A stretch of DNA of 64,000 nucleotides from Corylus avellana (GCF_901000735.1 NC_081544.1:23365900-23429899), one strand, 5' to 3'. Counted from the first letter of the stretch, positions 50,069 through 62,412 are shown. The notes: generated from the letters alone by a model not told the origin. Made by a program: numbers and translations.

Positions 50069-50168
50069 NNNNNNNNNNNNNNNNNNNNNNNNNNNNNNNN
50101 NNNNNNNNNNNNNNNNNNNNNNNNNNNNNNNNNNNNNNNNNNNNNNNNNNNNNNNNNNNNNNNNNNNN
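50069..50168. other. assembly gap of 100 N
   Basis: Exactly 100 N, the usual placeholder for a gap of unknown size. It falls eight bases after a PEAPOD exon 2 donor. Confidence 0.99.
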
Positions 50169-52550
50169 ATGAATTGTATGATAAGTATGTGGAAGGATCA
50201 TAATCCAACAATTATGGAAAATAGTGAATAAGAAAATGCTCGTGAAGGTTCTTCTAGTCGTTGTTGCCAATGCTAATGGGAGAAGTGTTAAGGAATAATT
50301 TCACATTACCTGTGGACAAGATCTTGGACATACTTATAAGGAATGAACAATCCTAACTATCTTATTGAACGGGTTTTATGAGATGAGTTAGACCTATAAA
50401 TTTTTTTATGGTATCAAAGCTTACCACAGGACGAATGGAGCCCACACTATTTACTCCGTGACAAGAAATAATCCCACATTACTTGAAAACATTACCACAG
50501 GATGAATGGGGCCCATAAATTTCTTCAAGAAGTGTTAGAAGAACTGGTAGTAGGTTAATGTTTCGGTCTTTCGCAGGAAGTGTTGATAACATTTAGCCTA
50601 GTTGAACTGATTTGGATATATATTTGGAGGATGACGTTTTTAAAGTTTTGCATGAGTTGTATGATAAATATGATAATAATAATAATTTTTTTTTTCTCAA
50701 TCTTCTCTCTCACTCTACTTCAACAAAGCGTTCTCGATTTTCTTGACTAAGCCATGGAATCAAAGTCCTTTTTCACATTATATGTAATCGAAGCATATGA
50801 GGATTTGACTTAGTCGAAGACTCTAAACCAAGCTGCTTTTCATGACAAACCTAAATCCAAATCTTTTCACTTTTTATCTCTACAATTTTTGTTTCACTCT
50901 ATATACAATTTTTGTTTCACTCTAAGAGAGAGGTGCAGATGAGAGAGAGGGAGGTGCAAAGATCGAAGAGATAGAGAGAGAGGCGCGAATGAGAGAGGGA
51001 GGCAAAGAGGAGAGAGAGAGAGCCGCAGCCGCGCAGAGGAAGATGAAAGAAGAAAGAATAAAATGAAAGAAGGAAGAAGAAGCTGCGCATAGGAGAGAGA
51101 GAAAAAGAGGAAAGAAGAAAGAAAAAAAATGAAGAAAAAAGAAGAGGCAGCTTGAACAAAGATGGGTTATTGTTTGTGGGTAGTAGGATTTTAAGTTTAG
51201 GGTTATTGCGGGGTGGGACCGGGCGAGAAAGGATAGGTACCTAGAATTTTTTAAAAAATGCTATTTACAACCTGTTCCGCTCTGAGCGAGTATCTTAAAA
51301 TTTAACCTGTATTCACTTTTTTAGCGAGGAAAATAGAGCGAAGTGGAGCGGGTGGGTCGGATATTGCGGATGTGTCGAGTATTTGACCACTCCTAAATGT
51401 TAGTGTTGAAAATAGTGGAAATGAGAAGATTTGGAAAGATGCGAAGGTAAACGCTAGAAGCTAAAGGAGGTGTGATGGGTCATTGACTGTCCGTAATGAC
51501 CGACCCGCGTGCATGAATTGATGCACATCACATACAAGTCCCCACTTTTCACACACAATTTGCATCAACAACAAGAAGTGCCCCACAAGTGGGGATTTGA
51601 AGAAATCCCAACGATTTAATTAATTATATTTATATATAAATTATATTCTAATGGTGGGTGGGGGGCGGGGGGAAGGAAGCCTTGTTGACAAAGGTAAGAT
51701 ATTTTTCACCACTTTTCCCCAAAACAAAATACCAAGCATTCATTCATCCTCAACTGAATTAAGGTTTTGTGAAATAAATAATTAAAGACCCTCACTGCTT
51801 AGTCCATAATAATTGAGACAGCTACACTACGTGGCAGCCTAGGGTGCATCCTAGCTTCTAAAAAGCCCCTAGCAAAGAGGAGAGACGCCGCGCCCTCTCT
51901 CTCTCTCTGTCTCTCTCTCTCTCTCAAACCCCCCTTCCGCCCCCCCCCCCCCCAACACACACTCACTCACTCTCTCTCACTCGCCCTTTCTCTTTCTTTC
52001 GCTCTCTCACAACACAATTACACACACTATCTCCCCACTTTCCCAACACATTAACCCCACACCGAGCCGAAAATTACAGGGGCTGTGCGCCCGGCGAGTC
52101 CTCGCCAATCCGGGGCCATGAACGCCGCCACGACTTCGTTCCAGTCCATTCTTTGACAAACCCCTCAATGGCCAGCTCACCGGGAAGACATTTCCAGCTC
52201 ACCCGCGAGACTGCCGCAAATACCTCAAGATAAAGGTTCTTCTTTCCACCCACGCCCCTCCTCTCCCTCTCTATTTTCTGCTACCCCCCTCCCTCTCTCT
52301 CATTCTCTCTCTCTTTCTCTCTATATATGTGTGCGCATATATATTTTATATGTATGATTTAAGTAATATTTTTTCTTTTTTAAAGAAAGGGAATGACACG
52401 TGTCCGTACAGGAATGCGAAGGCCTTCCTGGAACAAATCGCAGGCGATCCAGCAAGTGATTTCCCTCAAGGCTCTGCTGGAGCCGAACGACGACGATTCC
52501 GGCGCCGGAGCTCTGCGCAGGGCCGTCGTTTCGCAGCCGCGCGTGAGTCT
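50169..52550. repeat. copy B of the 2.3-kb duplicated segment (start of contig 2)
   Basis: Its first base after the gap corresponds to 47751. Relative to copy A it carries an extra tandem copy of about 23 bases near 50881-50930 (ACAATTTTTGTTTCACTCT plus ATAT), a difference more typical of alleles than of read errors. Confidence 0.93.
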
Positions 52551-55500
52551 CACTCGCTCTTACCCTCCCCCCCCCTCCCCCGTTTGGTTCCCGAGAAAAA
52601 TCTTTGGAAAAAAGTTTCTTACTTTGACCGAAATCCTCCCTCGCTTTTTATAATAGTAGCTAAGATTTTCTCAACTACCAAGTAGAGCTTTTTGTTGTAT
52701 AGTTTAACAATGTGAGTAAATGCTGATAACACGTTTTGTGAATCATTAATTATATGTGTAGATGACTTCGAATTCGGTAGATTCCGTTAAGGAACCGAGT
52801 CCTGATGTCCAGGTTTCGGTTTCGGTATCGGCGGAGGAAAGAAAGGACACGCCGATATCGGCTCCTTCGGGGGATCGACCGGCCGAGATAGAGAACAATG
52901 CGATCAGTCCGAGGTCTGGTCTTCAACGCTATGTATTTGGTTTACGGTTAATGTGCTCTGATTAGCTCATTGGAGCTTTTACTAGGAAGTTGTTGAATGG
53001 TGTTAATTTAGGATCTAAGTTTGATTGTTCAATGTGGTTGTGAGTTTATGTTTTTTTTTTAGATGTTTCACGTTTTTTTTTGGTGTAACCGGAAAATGCA
53101 TGTCGACAGAATGGTAATCGAACTTTGAATGATACGTTTGAGGTGTTTTGACTTAACAAGATGGGCATGATAAAGTTTCAACAACAGCCACTCCGGTGGT
53201 TGTTGGTTGAGTTTCTCGATAAAGAAGACCAAGTCAAGGGTTGTGGACTTGGTGTCGAGTGTATCCTCATTCCTAACCTACATTGATAACAAGTAGAATA
53301 TATTTGAATTTTTTTCAAACGCTGTTTAGAGGGAAATATAACTAGGAAGGTGATCTGAACCGATGGTAGATATAGAAAGCAACTCTATATTGGTTAAATC
53401 TGTTTTTGTGCTCAATAAGAAGGGAAGAGGAGGAGATTTAGAAGCACGAGCTTGTAAGCATGCTTAGCTGCTGAATGGGTGTGACAGGATCATTGAATGA
53501 GCCAAATTCCTAATAATAGAACCAGTTTCAGCAGACTCTTTTTTTTTTTTTTTTTTTCTCAAATTGTATTCATTAGTTATTATACACTTGATACTCTTCT
53601 ATTCCCTTAGCAGCATGCATCCCTACTATGCAATGAAATGGACATTTTTGTGTGTATCCCTCCCTATGTAGACCATAGTGATATAAAACTGTCATCTGTT
53701 GATTAGTCTTTGATTGTTGAGCAAGCCATAGCATGAAAGAGGGACTTAACCAACAGTCAAGCTGTGTGGATTTTTTTTTTTTTTTTTTTTTTTCCGTAAC
53801 CTTTTTCAGTTAGTTGACAAAAAACCTTTGCAACATGGAAGCTGCTTTAAATTTGAATTCAACTCTTCCAGGTTTAATTTTAGTGAACCATCCATTTTAG
53901 TGCAATATCTCACCCCATTGTCAATTCCTTATCTGAAAGCCACATTTTGGCCTTAGTTGTTTATATTTCCGCTAGAAAATGGTTTATAATCAGCAAAAAC
54001 TAGTTCTTAATTGCTTATAATGACTGAATTCCTTTATTAATATTCTCTTTTATGGTCAAGAATGGGGTTGGGTTTCACAGTATGATAAGGGCTTTTCCAC
54101 ACCCTGGAGCTTGAATACTTAACTTTGTCATATATTTCTTTCTTTTCTTTCTCTGCTTCCATGTTCTCCTCTTCTGTTGCAAATTGCGAAGATCTCTATT
54201 CACCAAATAGTATTTTAGCAGGTGAAATTGTAGGAAAGAATGGATGCTTTTTTCTTCTAGTGCTTTCAAGACAAGTAAAAGCAATAGTTTTCTTTTTTCT
54301 TTTTAATTTAAAATTTTGAGTTAATGGCAGTTTAAAGTCATCTAATGATTAGCTGGGAGGATGTGAAAGCACAAAACCAGAAATCACCTTGTTTTGCACT
54401 TGATGAATGACATCTAATTGTGAATGCTGCTTTTCACTTTGAGAGTGTGTATTTTTCTTGATTACATAACTATGATGTTATAAGCATATATAAAGTTTTA
54501 GGAAAATTGCAAAATCAGTTCCTATGGTTTACTTGATTTGCAATTAGCTCTCTGTAGTATCAAAATGAACTTAGAGGTTCTTGAGGTATGCCAAAAAATT
54601 AATTTAATCCCTACAGTCAAATTATGTCCACTAATTTAACAAATTCCATTAATATGACATTAACTTAAATATGACATGTATTATAATTTTATTGACTTTG
54701 ACATGTCACACTATTGTAATCCATTAAGTCAATGGACGGAATTTGTTTGTAGAGAGTTTGGCATAACTCAAGGACCTTGGAGTTCATTTTAATACCACAT
54801 GGAGCTAATTGGAAATCAGGTAAACCACGTGGACTGATTTTGCTTTTTCCCAAAGTTTTATATAACAAGCACAAATTCTATGACTGCTTTCTGTAAAAGA
54901 GTGGCATAACCTGTGTATAGTTTTCATTACTTATCAAAAAAAAAAAAAAAAAACCTGTGTATAGTTTAGAGAAATAGGCACTAATTTACATATACTATGG
55001 GTGGCGGAATTCGGGCTACATTTCATCCTAGTTAAATAGCCAATTTTTCTGCTGGTGATTTTTAGTAAGTATTAGAAAAGAACTATTTGAAAATGTGGCC
55101 ACAGGAGCCCGTGTGCAACAAATGGGTCAGTGGGACAAATGACGATTTTCTACTGTGGCAAGGTGAATGTGTACGATGGAGTGCCACCTGAGAAGGTAAT
55201 AGATCTTCCTCTTTGCTTGGATACCTGGAGGTAACTCCAGTCATCTGTTGGTCTTCCATTACAACCATATCTGGATTTGCAGGCACGGGCAATCATGCAC
55301 CTTGCAGCAAGTCCAGTTCAGTTGCCTCAGGATGATACTCTAGGTAGAGCTGCATCTCTTTGGTCCGTTCCATGCCATTTACAGGCAGCATGTGAAAAAG
55401 ATCGCGTTATTCCTACTAGTCCCGCAATCGCACATATCATGCAAGCAGGTAACTTTTGGGAACAGTATGCTAGTTGACTGTTTGAATGCTATAATGTTGG

Positions 55501-56269
55501 AAGGCTATGGATTATCTTATCTCAGTATTGCTTCAGCTGTTCTTGAAACCATGCTAAGCTGTATTTGGTGAATGGAGAAGTAGATCCTGCAAACGGTCTA
55601 GGCATCTTCCTCTCTCATATTTGGAAATGGAGGACATAACTAACTTCTTTTTTCCCTTGCTTTTGCATAATTTGTATAGTCCAAAGTGAAAATGACTCAA
55701 TTGTCTGAAGTTATTTTCAATGATATAGGCTAGCTGTGCTTGTCTTGTTCATTGATTAGTTTCATACTATGCATTGCTCCAATGCAAATTGAACCTAAAA
55801 TGAGTCAATTTAGAGTTTGTAGATCAATTTCCTGGATCTTCTTTTCAAAAATTCCGAACAATGCCTAAAGTTCATTGAGTTTTGCATGCATTAATAATGA
55901 GTCAATTTGGAAAGGCTGACAGAATGGATATATGTCATTGGATTTTAACATTATAATAGTTCAAACTCTTTCGCAATTGACAATATTGAAATACTTGTCC
56001 TAAAAAGGGTAACTTTGAGATATTGGTTGCTAGGTAACTGGTGAATTTGATTTGATTTTACAGAGAAGATGACAGAATATTCTGAGCAGTATAGGGAGAA
56101 AGGGAACACTTCTCGTGACCCTGGTAAGAAACTTCAGTTTGCTTTCAATTTTATAGCGTGCTTAATTTGCATATAATTTTCATGGCTCTCATTTATGGAG
56201 AAAAGATAATAGATGTTGGTAGTTTTACATAAAGAAATGGTTATTGCAGTAATATTAAGGCAGCCAAGG

Positions 56270-56306
<37 letters not shown>

Positions 56307-58079
56307 CAGCCCATGTGTGTTCAAATGGAGTATATCCAAAAAGCAAAACTTGGGTGCTTTTGTAAAGTGTTGATCGGCCATTATGGTAGTGTAAAGAGTA
56401 TTTCCTCAACCGAGACCCAATCTTTATAGGAATAGATGTTAGAGTTTTTCTCTAGACCTTGTCCAGACCCCATAGGCCGAGTTAGAATCCTAATTGCTGC
56501 TTGAGTGGGCATTGCCACCAAATTGTGGTGAAGGACGATTGTCTTACTGAAACCAATATCCTCCTCTAATGAGCTTCACGAGCGCGTTGCGGGTCTATTG
56601 GGCCACAGGGCCAATTGTGAGACTCTGTAGCCCCTTTTAGTAGAGTAGAGTGGTCCTGTTTTTGGTATTAAACTAAAAAGCATTTATAGAGCATTTCAAA
56701 GTTCTTTTCATGTTTTTGAAAAGAATAAGCAAGATAAAGCAATAAAATCACGTTCTTGTGACACTCATTTGCGTCAAATATATTTGAATGACATGACAAG
56801 TTACACAACACGCTCGCGCACACGCACATATGTATATATAAGATGAGCATTAGCACTTTAGTTTTCTGCCACCTAAGCATTGTAGGCACCACACTTAAAC
56901 TACCCTCACAGCTACTTAAACTGTTAGCACTAATGCCGTGATGACCTCCATCTCTTCCATCATTGTGTTCACAATTACCTCACCTTTGTTCATGCCATAC
57001 CCCTTACATTCATCCTGCTTTTCATTGTATATTGTTAGAATATGAATTAAATGATTAAATTTACTATTTTTTATCAGCTTGTGTTTTTTAGACAATTGGT
57101 GATTTAACGTGGTATTAGAGTAGAAGTCCTAAGTTTGAACTCTCTATAGTTCACCCTCAATTTATTAAATATTTCATGTGATTGGGCTCACTTATCAAGA
57201 GAGAATTTTAGCTCACACGTGAGGGAGAGTATTATAATATTAATTAAATGATTGAATTCACAATTTTTTATTGGTTTAAACTTTTAAGACAACTGGTGAT
57301 TTAACATATACCATGGTGCTTCCATTTGAAATATTCTGTTTACATCTAACGCTTGAATAATTTGTAAAGACCTAAGCACGTCACTTTGACAGATACATTT
57401 AAAAGGATCTTGAACTTTGCCTTAATGAGACCTCTTTGTATGCTATGGCTACTGTGCTTAATAGTATATGGGACTTATCAGTTGTTTATTTGCCCTCTAA
57501 ACTTTTGGTGGTCTTTCATAAGATGTAGAGGGTCAGGCGAACAGAAAAGTCTCACTGCAGAGATATCTCGAAAAACGGAAAGACAGGTAACTAGTCTGAA
57601 TAAAGAATCTGTCACTCCATGACATTAATAACCTTGTATCATTCTGGGATTCTTTTCGAGCCTTCGGTCTCATCGCATATCGTTTTCTTTCTTTCCGTAC
57701 TTATGTTCCTTTAAGGGGAAGATTAAAGAGCAAGAAAAGTACGGGATTGATTACATCGAGCTTGGAAACTTATTTGAACCATCAAGTAAGGACGCATACC
57801 CCAAATGGGAAATCAAGCCGGAGTAACACGAGCTCTCCACCCCAGCATGGCCTGCCGCAAGCCATGAGTAGCTCTGTCGACAATCAGCTAAAGAGTGCTG
57901 GTCTTGCCGTTGATCTCAATGACAAAGGTAAGCTACATAGTTCTTTGTCTGCTTGACCGGGTATAAGACTAATAACCATCTGGAAGTGTTGATCAAAATA
58001 AAATCTGTTACTTATGAACTGATTGTCCTTCATTTATGAGTAATACATTCGCTGCACTGCAGATGTCCAAGAATGCTGA
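52118..58079 (+). CDS. PPD: PEAPOD (TIFY4) transcriptional regulator, nine exons, exon 1 broken as sequenced
   Basis: PEAPOD proteins recruit NINJA/TOPLESS-type corepressors and limit meristemoid divisions, and so leaf and seed size. Exons: 52118-52235 (damaged), 52412-52542, 52762-52913, 55105-55195, 55283-55448, 56064-56123, 57529-57586, 57716-57927 and 58063-58079. A repaired exon 1 would give about 334 residues. Exon 2 holds the core of the PPD domain (GMRRPSWNKSQAIQQVISLK). Exon 4 holds the TIFY motif (QMTIFYCGKVNVYDGVPPEK), continued in exon 5 (ARAIMHLAASP). Exons 7-8 hold the Jas-like motif VSLQRYLEKRKDRGRLKSKK, and the last codons are DVQEC. Exons 2-9 join in frame with GT-AG introns. 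Exon 1 starts MNAATTSFQSIL, then has one extra T and several missing bases. Pieces of the expected N-terminus (LTRE, CRKYLK) appear in different frames. Intron 3 (2.2 kb) carries a foldback MITE and intron 6 carries a TRIM. TIFY8 was considered, but the PPD and Jas-like blocks decide for PEAPOD. Confidence 0.92.
53361..54948. repeat. PEAPOD intron 3 segment, repeated after the second gap
   Basis: I see no difference from 62413-64000 (constant offset 9052). Even the 19-T and 23-T runs have equal length. Confidence 0.93.
54501..54851. mobile_element. Mutator-like MITE in PEAPOD intron 3
   Basis: The arms pair over about 95 bases (left GGAAAATTGCAAAATCAGT, right ACTGATTTTGCTTTTTCC). A perfect 9-bp duplication AAAGTTTTA flanks it at 54492-54500 and 54852-54860. 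An identical copy sits in contig 3 at 63553-63903. Confidence 0.8.
56270..56305. repeat. (AT)n(AC)n microsatellite in PEAPOD intron 6
   Basis: About ten AT units followed by about seven AC units. Confidence 0.9.
57033..57306 (+). mobile_element. complete TRIM retrotransposon in PEAPOD intron 6
   Basis: Two terminal repeats of about 77 bases (57033-57109 and 57230-57306) share AATTAAATGATT and CAATTGGTGATTTAAC/CAACTGGTGATTTAAC. After the first comes TGGTATTAGAG, a degenerate methionine-tRNA primer site; before the second comes the purine tract GAGGGAGAG. Flanks TATAT and TATAC may be the 5-bp duplication. It has no coding capacity. Confidence 0.75.
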
Positions 58080-61000
58080 GTTGGAACCACTTTCTAGGTC
58101 AGATGGAGTTGGCAATTAAATAGAGAGCTCTACTTCTTTTGATAACCACTATGCCAAATATGAAAGAAGGGAAAGAGGCAACCAACTTGATAGCCTCTTA
58201 CGGGCCTGCCTTTTGCATGATTTTGGGCTGGCTCTGCAAACAGTGAAGTTTTTACTGTCTATTTCTGGAGACACGGCTTGGAGAATCCTCTTTTATAAAT
58301 GGTATGAGTTTACTCACCTGATCAATTTTGTAATATCAAGAATCATTTAGCCATCCTTAGGAATTTCTCTTTTTCGAGAGTAAGATTTGGTAGTTGAGAT
58401 TAGAGCCGAAAGCAGCTATTTTCTGTTCATCATGTAAAGGTATGCTATCTTTTGCTATGCTAATGGCTTATTCTACAAGTTGAAGTAGTTGTATTCTTTT
58501 TCTGATGATTAGGGTTACAGAAAGTAGTAGTGACCATGGCGGTCCTAATAGGGGTGTTATTACTAGGAGGTGCTGATGGTAGTGATAGCTTTGAATCCTA
58601 CCATTTTTTTTTGGTTTTTGTTATGGGTTATTGACACGTCTTCCTCAAGAGGTGTTATATCATTCTTTCCAAAATTTTGAGAAAAACTTGAGTAATCATT
58701 GTCATACGACTGCCATATAATTTGATTATATAGTAGAACACTTATAAAAAAAATAAAAAAATTCAAAGGTTAATTTTTACTGCCACATTATCCTAACTGT
58801 ATGTCTACCTTATAGCAGTTTACTAAATAATATTACTTTAACTTTTTTAGTGTTTTCAAATTTTGCCCTGTTCTGGGAAATTATTCATCCTCAAAGTGAA
58901 AAAACCAAAACCAAGAAAAAAACGATTTTAATGACCCTTATATGCTGTCTGGCTGTGGGGTCTCGTTGCCAATTTGCCTATTATTGCATTTGAAAAGTCA
59001 TTTTGGGCCATGGCATTTAAATTGTTGAATGTGGAATGTGATAGAAAAAGCGTATTTTTATCGCCGTGGGAATTGAAAAGGTGTATGGGACCACGATCAT
59101 TTTTGAAAGCGTATCAACCAAGCGCTAGTAAGCAATTTTATTTTATTTTTTCTTTATTGTCTTTCAAGGTAATTCTCAAGTGATTAAAAAAACACTAGAG
59201 TGAGGGTTCGAATACCACAGTGAAAATTCACAAACCTAATTAGTATTAGCAGTCTTCAGTCTTATTGATGTCTTAATGGGGGTTAGGTCAGGTTATGGTT
59301 CAATTGAAGTTGAGGGAGCATTTGCGGTTTTTACTGTCTAGACTTTCTTTGTGCAAATTTCAATAAGGAAGTTCTACTTTGGTCAGCTGCGTAGAGTGCT
59401 ATGGTCAGCTAAGTAGAATAGCTACTTTGGTCACTACTCATGCCTTTTTGAATTAAATTTATTTATTTTTAAAAAATCCTGTTTAGTTCAAAAGTAAAGT
59501 TTACATAAGCATTATAAAATTGAATTAGAAAAATAAAATAAAATTGAAGCACAAATTCATGGTATTTGTTCTTACTTTTTTTTTCCTCCTAAGGGAGAGC
59601 TGGGATCCATTGATTATAATCTGCATGTTATGATTTAAGCAATTTTGTAAGTATTTACTTGCCTCTTCCGCTCATCTAGAATCTTGAACATCTCAAATTC
59701 TTGATTCTACGAAACATACTCTAACATTATAAACAATACATCCAAAGCCTAATCCATGCATGTAAAAACTCTAATAAAGAGTTAGACACACTAAACCATT
59801 ATTAAAATCCTAATTATTCATTGTGGACACTGTAGAACATTTGGTAAACAATAATCGAACGTCTGACTAGATGCCATGTAACATTCGATAGGTACCTGAA
59901 TGCATGAGAAACTCTAAACTACTACCTATCATGTATCAAACCTCAATCAAATCTTCTAACAACTTAATAAAAATATGTTAAACCATATCAACGTGATAAA
60001 TCTTGAAAAATAAGAGTAAGCTCATAAGTCAGAACTTTTTGGAGAATCATTGACTTTTAATAGAGAAAAATTATAAACTCATCATGTCATACTTAATAGT
60101 CTAAGAGTGGCAAAAATCATGGTAAATCTCTTAGAGCACTAGCAGCAGTTTTCTTTTGATTTTTCTTAAGTTTAGGGCACAAAATTATTTTTTACTTATA
60201 AAAATATATTTTACAATAGCTTCCCTTATCTTTCCCTATACCATTAAAATATTATTTTTTTACAAAATACAAGTTCCCTATCTACCCTCACTTTTTTTTT
60301 AACAAAATCCCAATGCAATCCCCAATTAAAGACAAAAGATAAAATATAAGAGAGGGAAGAGATATGTTTATATTAAAATAAAGTATATGAAACCACTTTT
60401 GGTTCCTTACACACATGGAATAAGGAATTAGGATTCTAGTTATATTGGAAGGGTATTTTTGTTCCTTAAAAAAGTGAAAAAACAAAAATACTGAATATTA
60501 TCTGGTTCAAATTAACCGAAGAGAATCCTATTCCCTTACACATTGGAAAATACAAAATTTTGTTATGGGCCTAAATAATTAAGGAAAAAAGATAAACAAG
60601 ACTCCCCCACATGTCTCAACTTCAGTTCTTCTGGGCCCATTAATGCAATGTCTTGGGGCCACATGGGAAGACAACATGTGGATAACATTTATCTGTCAAC
60701 ATAAGGACAGCCTTCAAGTTCTTCTGGACTGGACCGGGTTGCTTTTGATTCATTTGGGATTATTAATGGACCAGTTTTTTTGTATTTTTAAATTTTTTAT
60801 TTTTTTTCGGGAACGGTCTCTTTTGTTTGGGTTTGTTGTAATTAAGAGTAAGCAGATTAACCGTTTATCGCTTACCAACTGTTTATCGACTACCACCAAA
60901 TCGTCACCAATCAACTTTCGACAGTTGGTAGGTGGAATAAAAACATTATTTCAACATCGGTTTGGTAGGCGGTAAAAATTTTTTTTATTGGTTAACCGAC

Positions 61001-61500
61001 AATTAACGGACTTAACCCATTTTTCAAGTGAATTTTGAATTTTATCTGATAACTTTCCTTATTATATGTTGTCCAGCTGATTTATAATTGTTATTTCGAT
61101 CCATGTTACATGAATTTACTTTTACTTTTTATTTATAAAACATATTTTTTATTAATTTTGTAGTTAATTAAATGTAAAGAATCTTATGTGAGTAAGATTT
61201 TGTGATTATTTTGAAATTTTTTTTTAACATAAAGAAGAAAATAGTACATAGGGCATCTATTGTCAGAATATTAACGAGTAAGGGTCAACATCTTCGGTGG
61301 GGTGCCTGAGCAGAAAAAACGACTGGAGATTCGAGAGCTTTGGCCAGACGATAAATGCCAAGAACGATAAGATTTTTGCCAAAGCCTAGAGGCACATACA
61401 ATCCACAAATATAACCAGAGACAGTTGAGCAGTACACGTGGCAGACAATGTGACGAGAATCAAGAAAATCTAAAACCGGAAAGTTCGAGAATAACAACAT
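58080..61500. other. intergenic between PEAPOD and acireductone dioxygenase
   Basis: The first 400 bases are probably the PEAPOD 3' untranslated region. A hAT-like scrap with GTTTATCG and GGTTAACCG motifs lies at 60850-61020. No gene is seen. Confidence 0.35.
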
Positions 61501-61508
61501 TATAAAAA
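61501..61508 (+). promoter_or_regulatory. TATA box of the acireductone dioxygenase gene
   Basis: TATAAAAA lies 79 bases upstream of the ATG at 61580, a normal plant spacing for a leader near 50 bases. Confidence 0.45.
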
Positions 61509-61579
61509 TCGAAAGCCGCTGGTAGCACTCTCAAACAAACACAGTGTTCACCATTTCTAAAAGGTTTACCGAGTCACCC

Positions 61580-62051
61580 ATGGCAATCGAGGTGAGTTCT
61601 ACTTTACTTCTTTCTTCCTCCGAGTTTGGTAATTAGCAGTATTTCCTTATTAATGAATATCTTAATCTGGGCATTATGTTATCTTAATCAATTATTATGT
61701 ATCGTTAAATGTCATCTTTTGTACTCCTAATAATTTACCGAAAAAGCAGGCATGGTTCATGGACGAGAGCGAAGAAGATCCTAGGCTACCTCACCATCGC
61801 AATCCCAAAGAGTTCGTTTCATTGGACCACTTGGCTGGTCAGACCTCCTTCTCTCTTCTTCTTCTTCTTCTTCTTCTTCTTCTTTCTCTTTGTTTATGAT
61901 TTTTAATTTTTATATATTTATTTATCTATTGTTGATGGGAATTGGTTATTATGCAGACTTGGGAGTGTTGTACTGGCACTTGAACCCAGAAAACTACGAG
62001 AACGATGAGGAATTGCAGAGAATCAGAGAAGCAAGAGGATACAATTACATG
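61580..62051 (+). CDS. ARD: acireductone dioxygenase, first three exons only
   Basis: Acireductone dioxygenase acts in the methionine salvage (Yang) cycle, converting 1,2-dihydroxy-3-keto-5-methylthiopentene to the keto acid precursor of methionine when iron is bound. Exons are 61580-61591, 61750-61837 and 61957-62051. The first encodes only MAIE. The deduced 65 residues begin MAIEAWFMDESEEDPRLPHH, continue with RNPKEFVSLDHLADLGVLYW and end ENDEELQRIREARGYNYM, typical of the plant family (about 190 residues in full). All junctions are GT-AG and in frame. The metal-binding histidine and glutamate residues lie in later exons that are missing, because a gap starts 261 bases after exon 3. The contig beyond the gap holds PEAPOD intron sequence, not the rest of this gene. 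Confidence 0.92.
61856..61883. repeat. (CTT)n microsatellite in an acireductone dioxygenase intron
   Basis: About nine CTT units in intron 2. Confidence 0.9.
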
Positions 62052-62312
62052 GTACTACGCACTAATTCTTATCGTATTTTTCTTTTTTCTGTTTCTGATT
62101 ATTGAGACATTTCAAGACGTAAAATAGTTGTTTTGAATTAAATTAATGTACTATTTACTCTCCTAATTTTATATATTTATTACGTAACTCTTATGATTCT
62201 CATAAGTTATATATTGATTATGTATCTCTCCCAATTCTCATAGGTTACGTATTAAGTATGTACTTATTATATTATTGACCCTATTCAACTATAAATAAAA
62301 TATTTTATTGCA

Positions 62313-62412
62313 NNNNNNNNNNNNNNNNNNNNNNNNNNNNNNNNNNNNNNNNNNNNNNNNNNNNNNNNNNNNNNNNNNNNNNNNNNNNNNNNNNNNNNNN
62401 NNNNNNNNNNNN
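62313..62412. other. assembly gap of 100 N
   Basis: Exactly 100 N. It interrupts intron 3 of the acireductone dioxygenase gene; the sequence after it belongs to PEAPOD intron 3. Confidence 0.99.

Noticed and set aside
49742..50203. 153-codon frame running through the N gap
   Set aside because: It joins intron, PEAPOD exon 2 in a wrong frame, and unknown bases; it is not a protein.
52762..55195. TIFY8 as the identity of the TIFY-domain gene
   Set aside because: The PPD-domain block GMRRPSWNKSQAIQQVISLK and the SLQRYLEKRKDR motif are specific to PEAPOD.
55283..55343. A donor-like TAG|GTAGAG inside PEAPOD exon 5 with an acceptor-like TTACAG at 55384
   Set aside because: Using it puts a stop in frame at once, whereas reading through keeps the frame to the next clear donor at 55448.
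59195..59220. tRNA-like GGTTCGAATACC
   Set aside because: An isolated T-loop-like string in repeat-like DNA; no acceptor stem or D arm is found.
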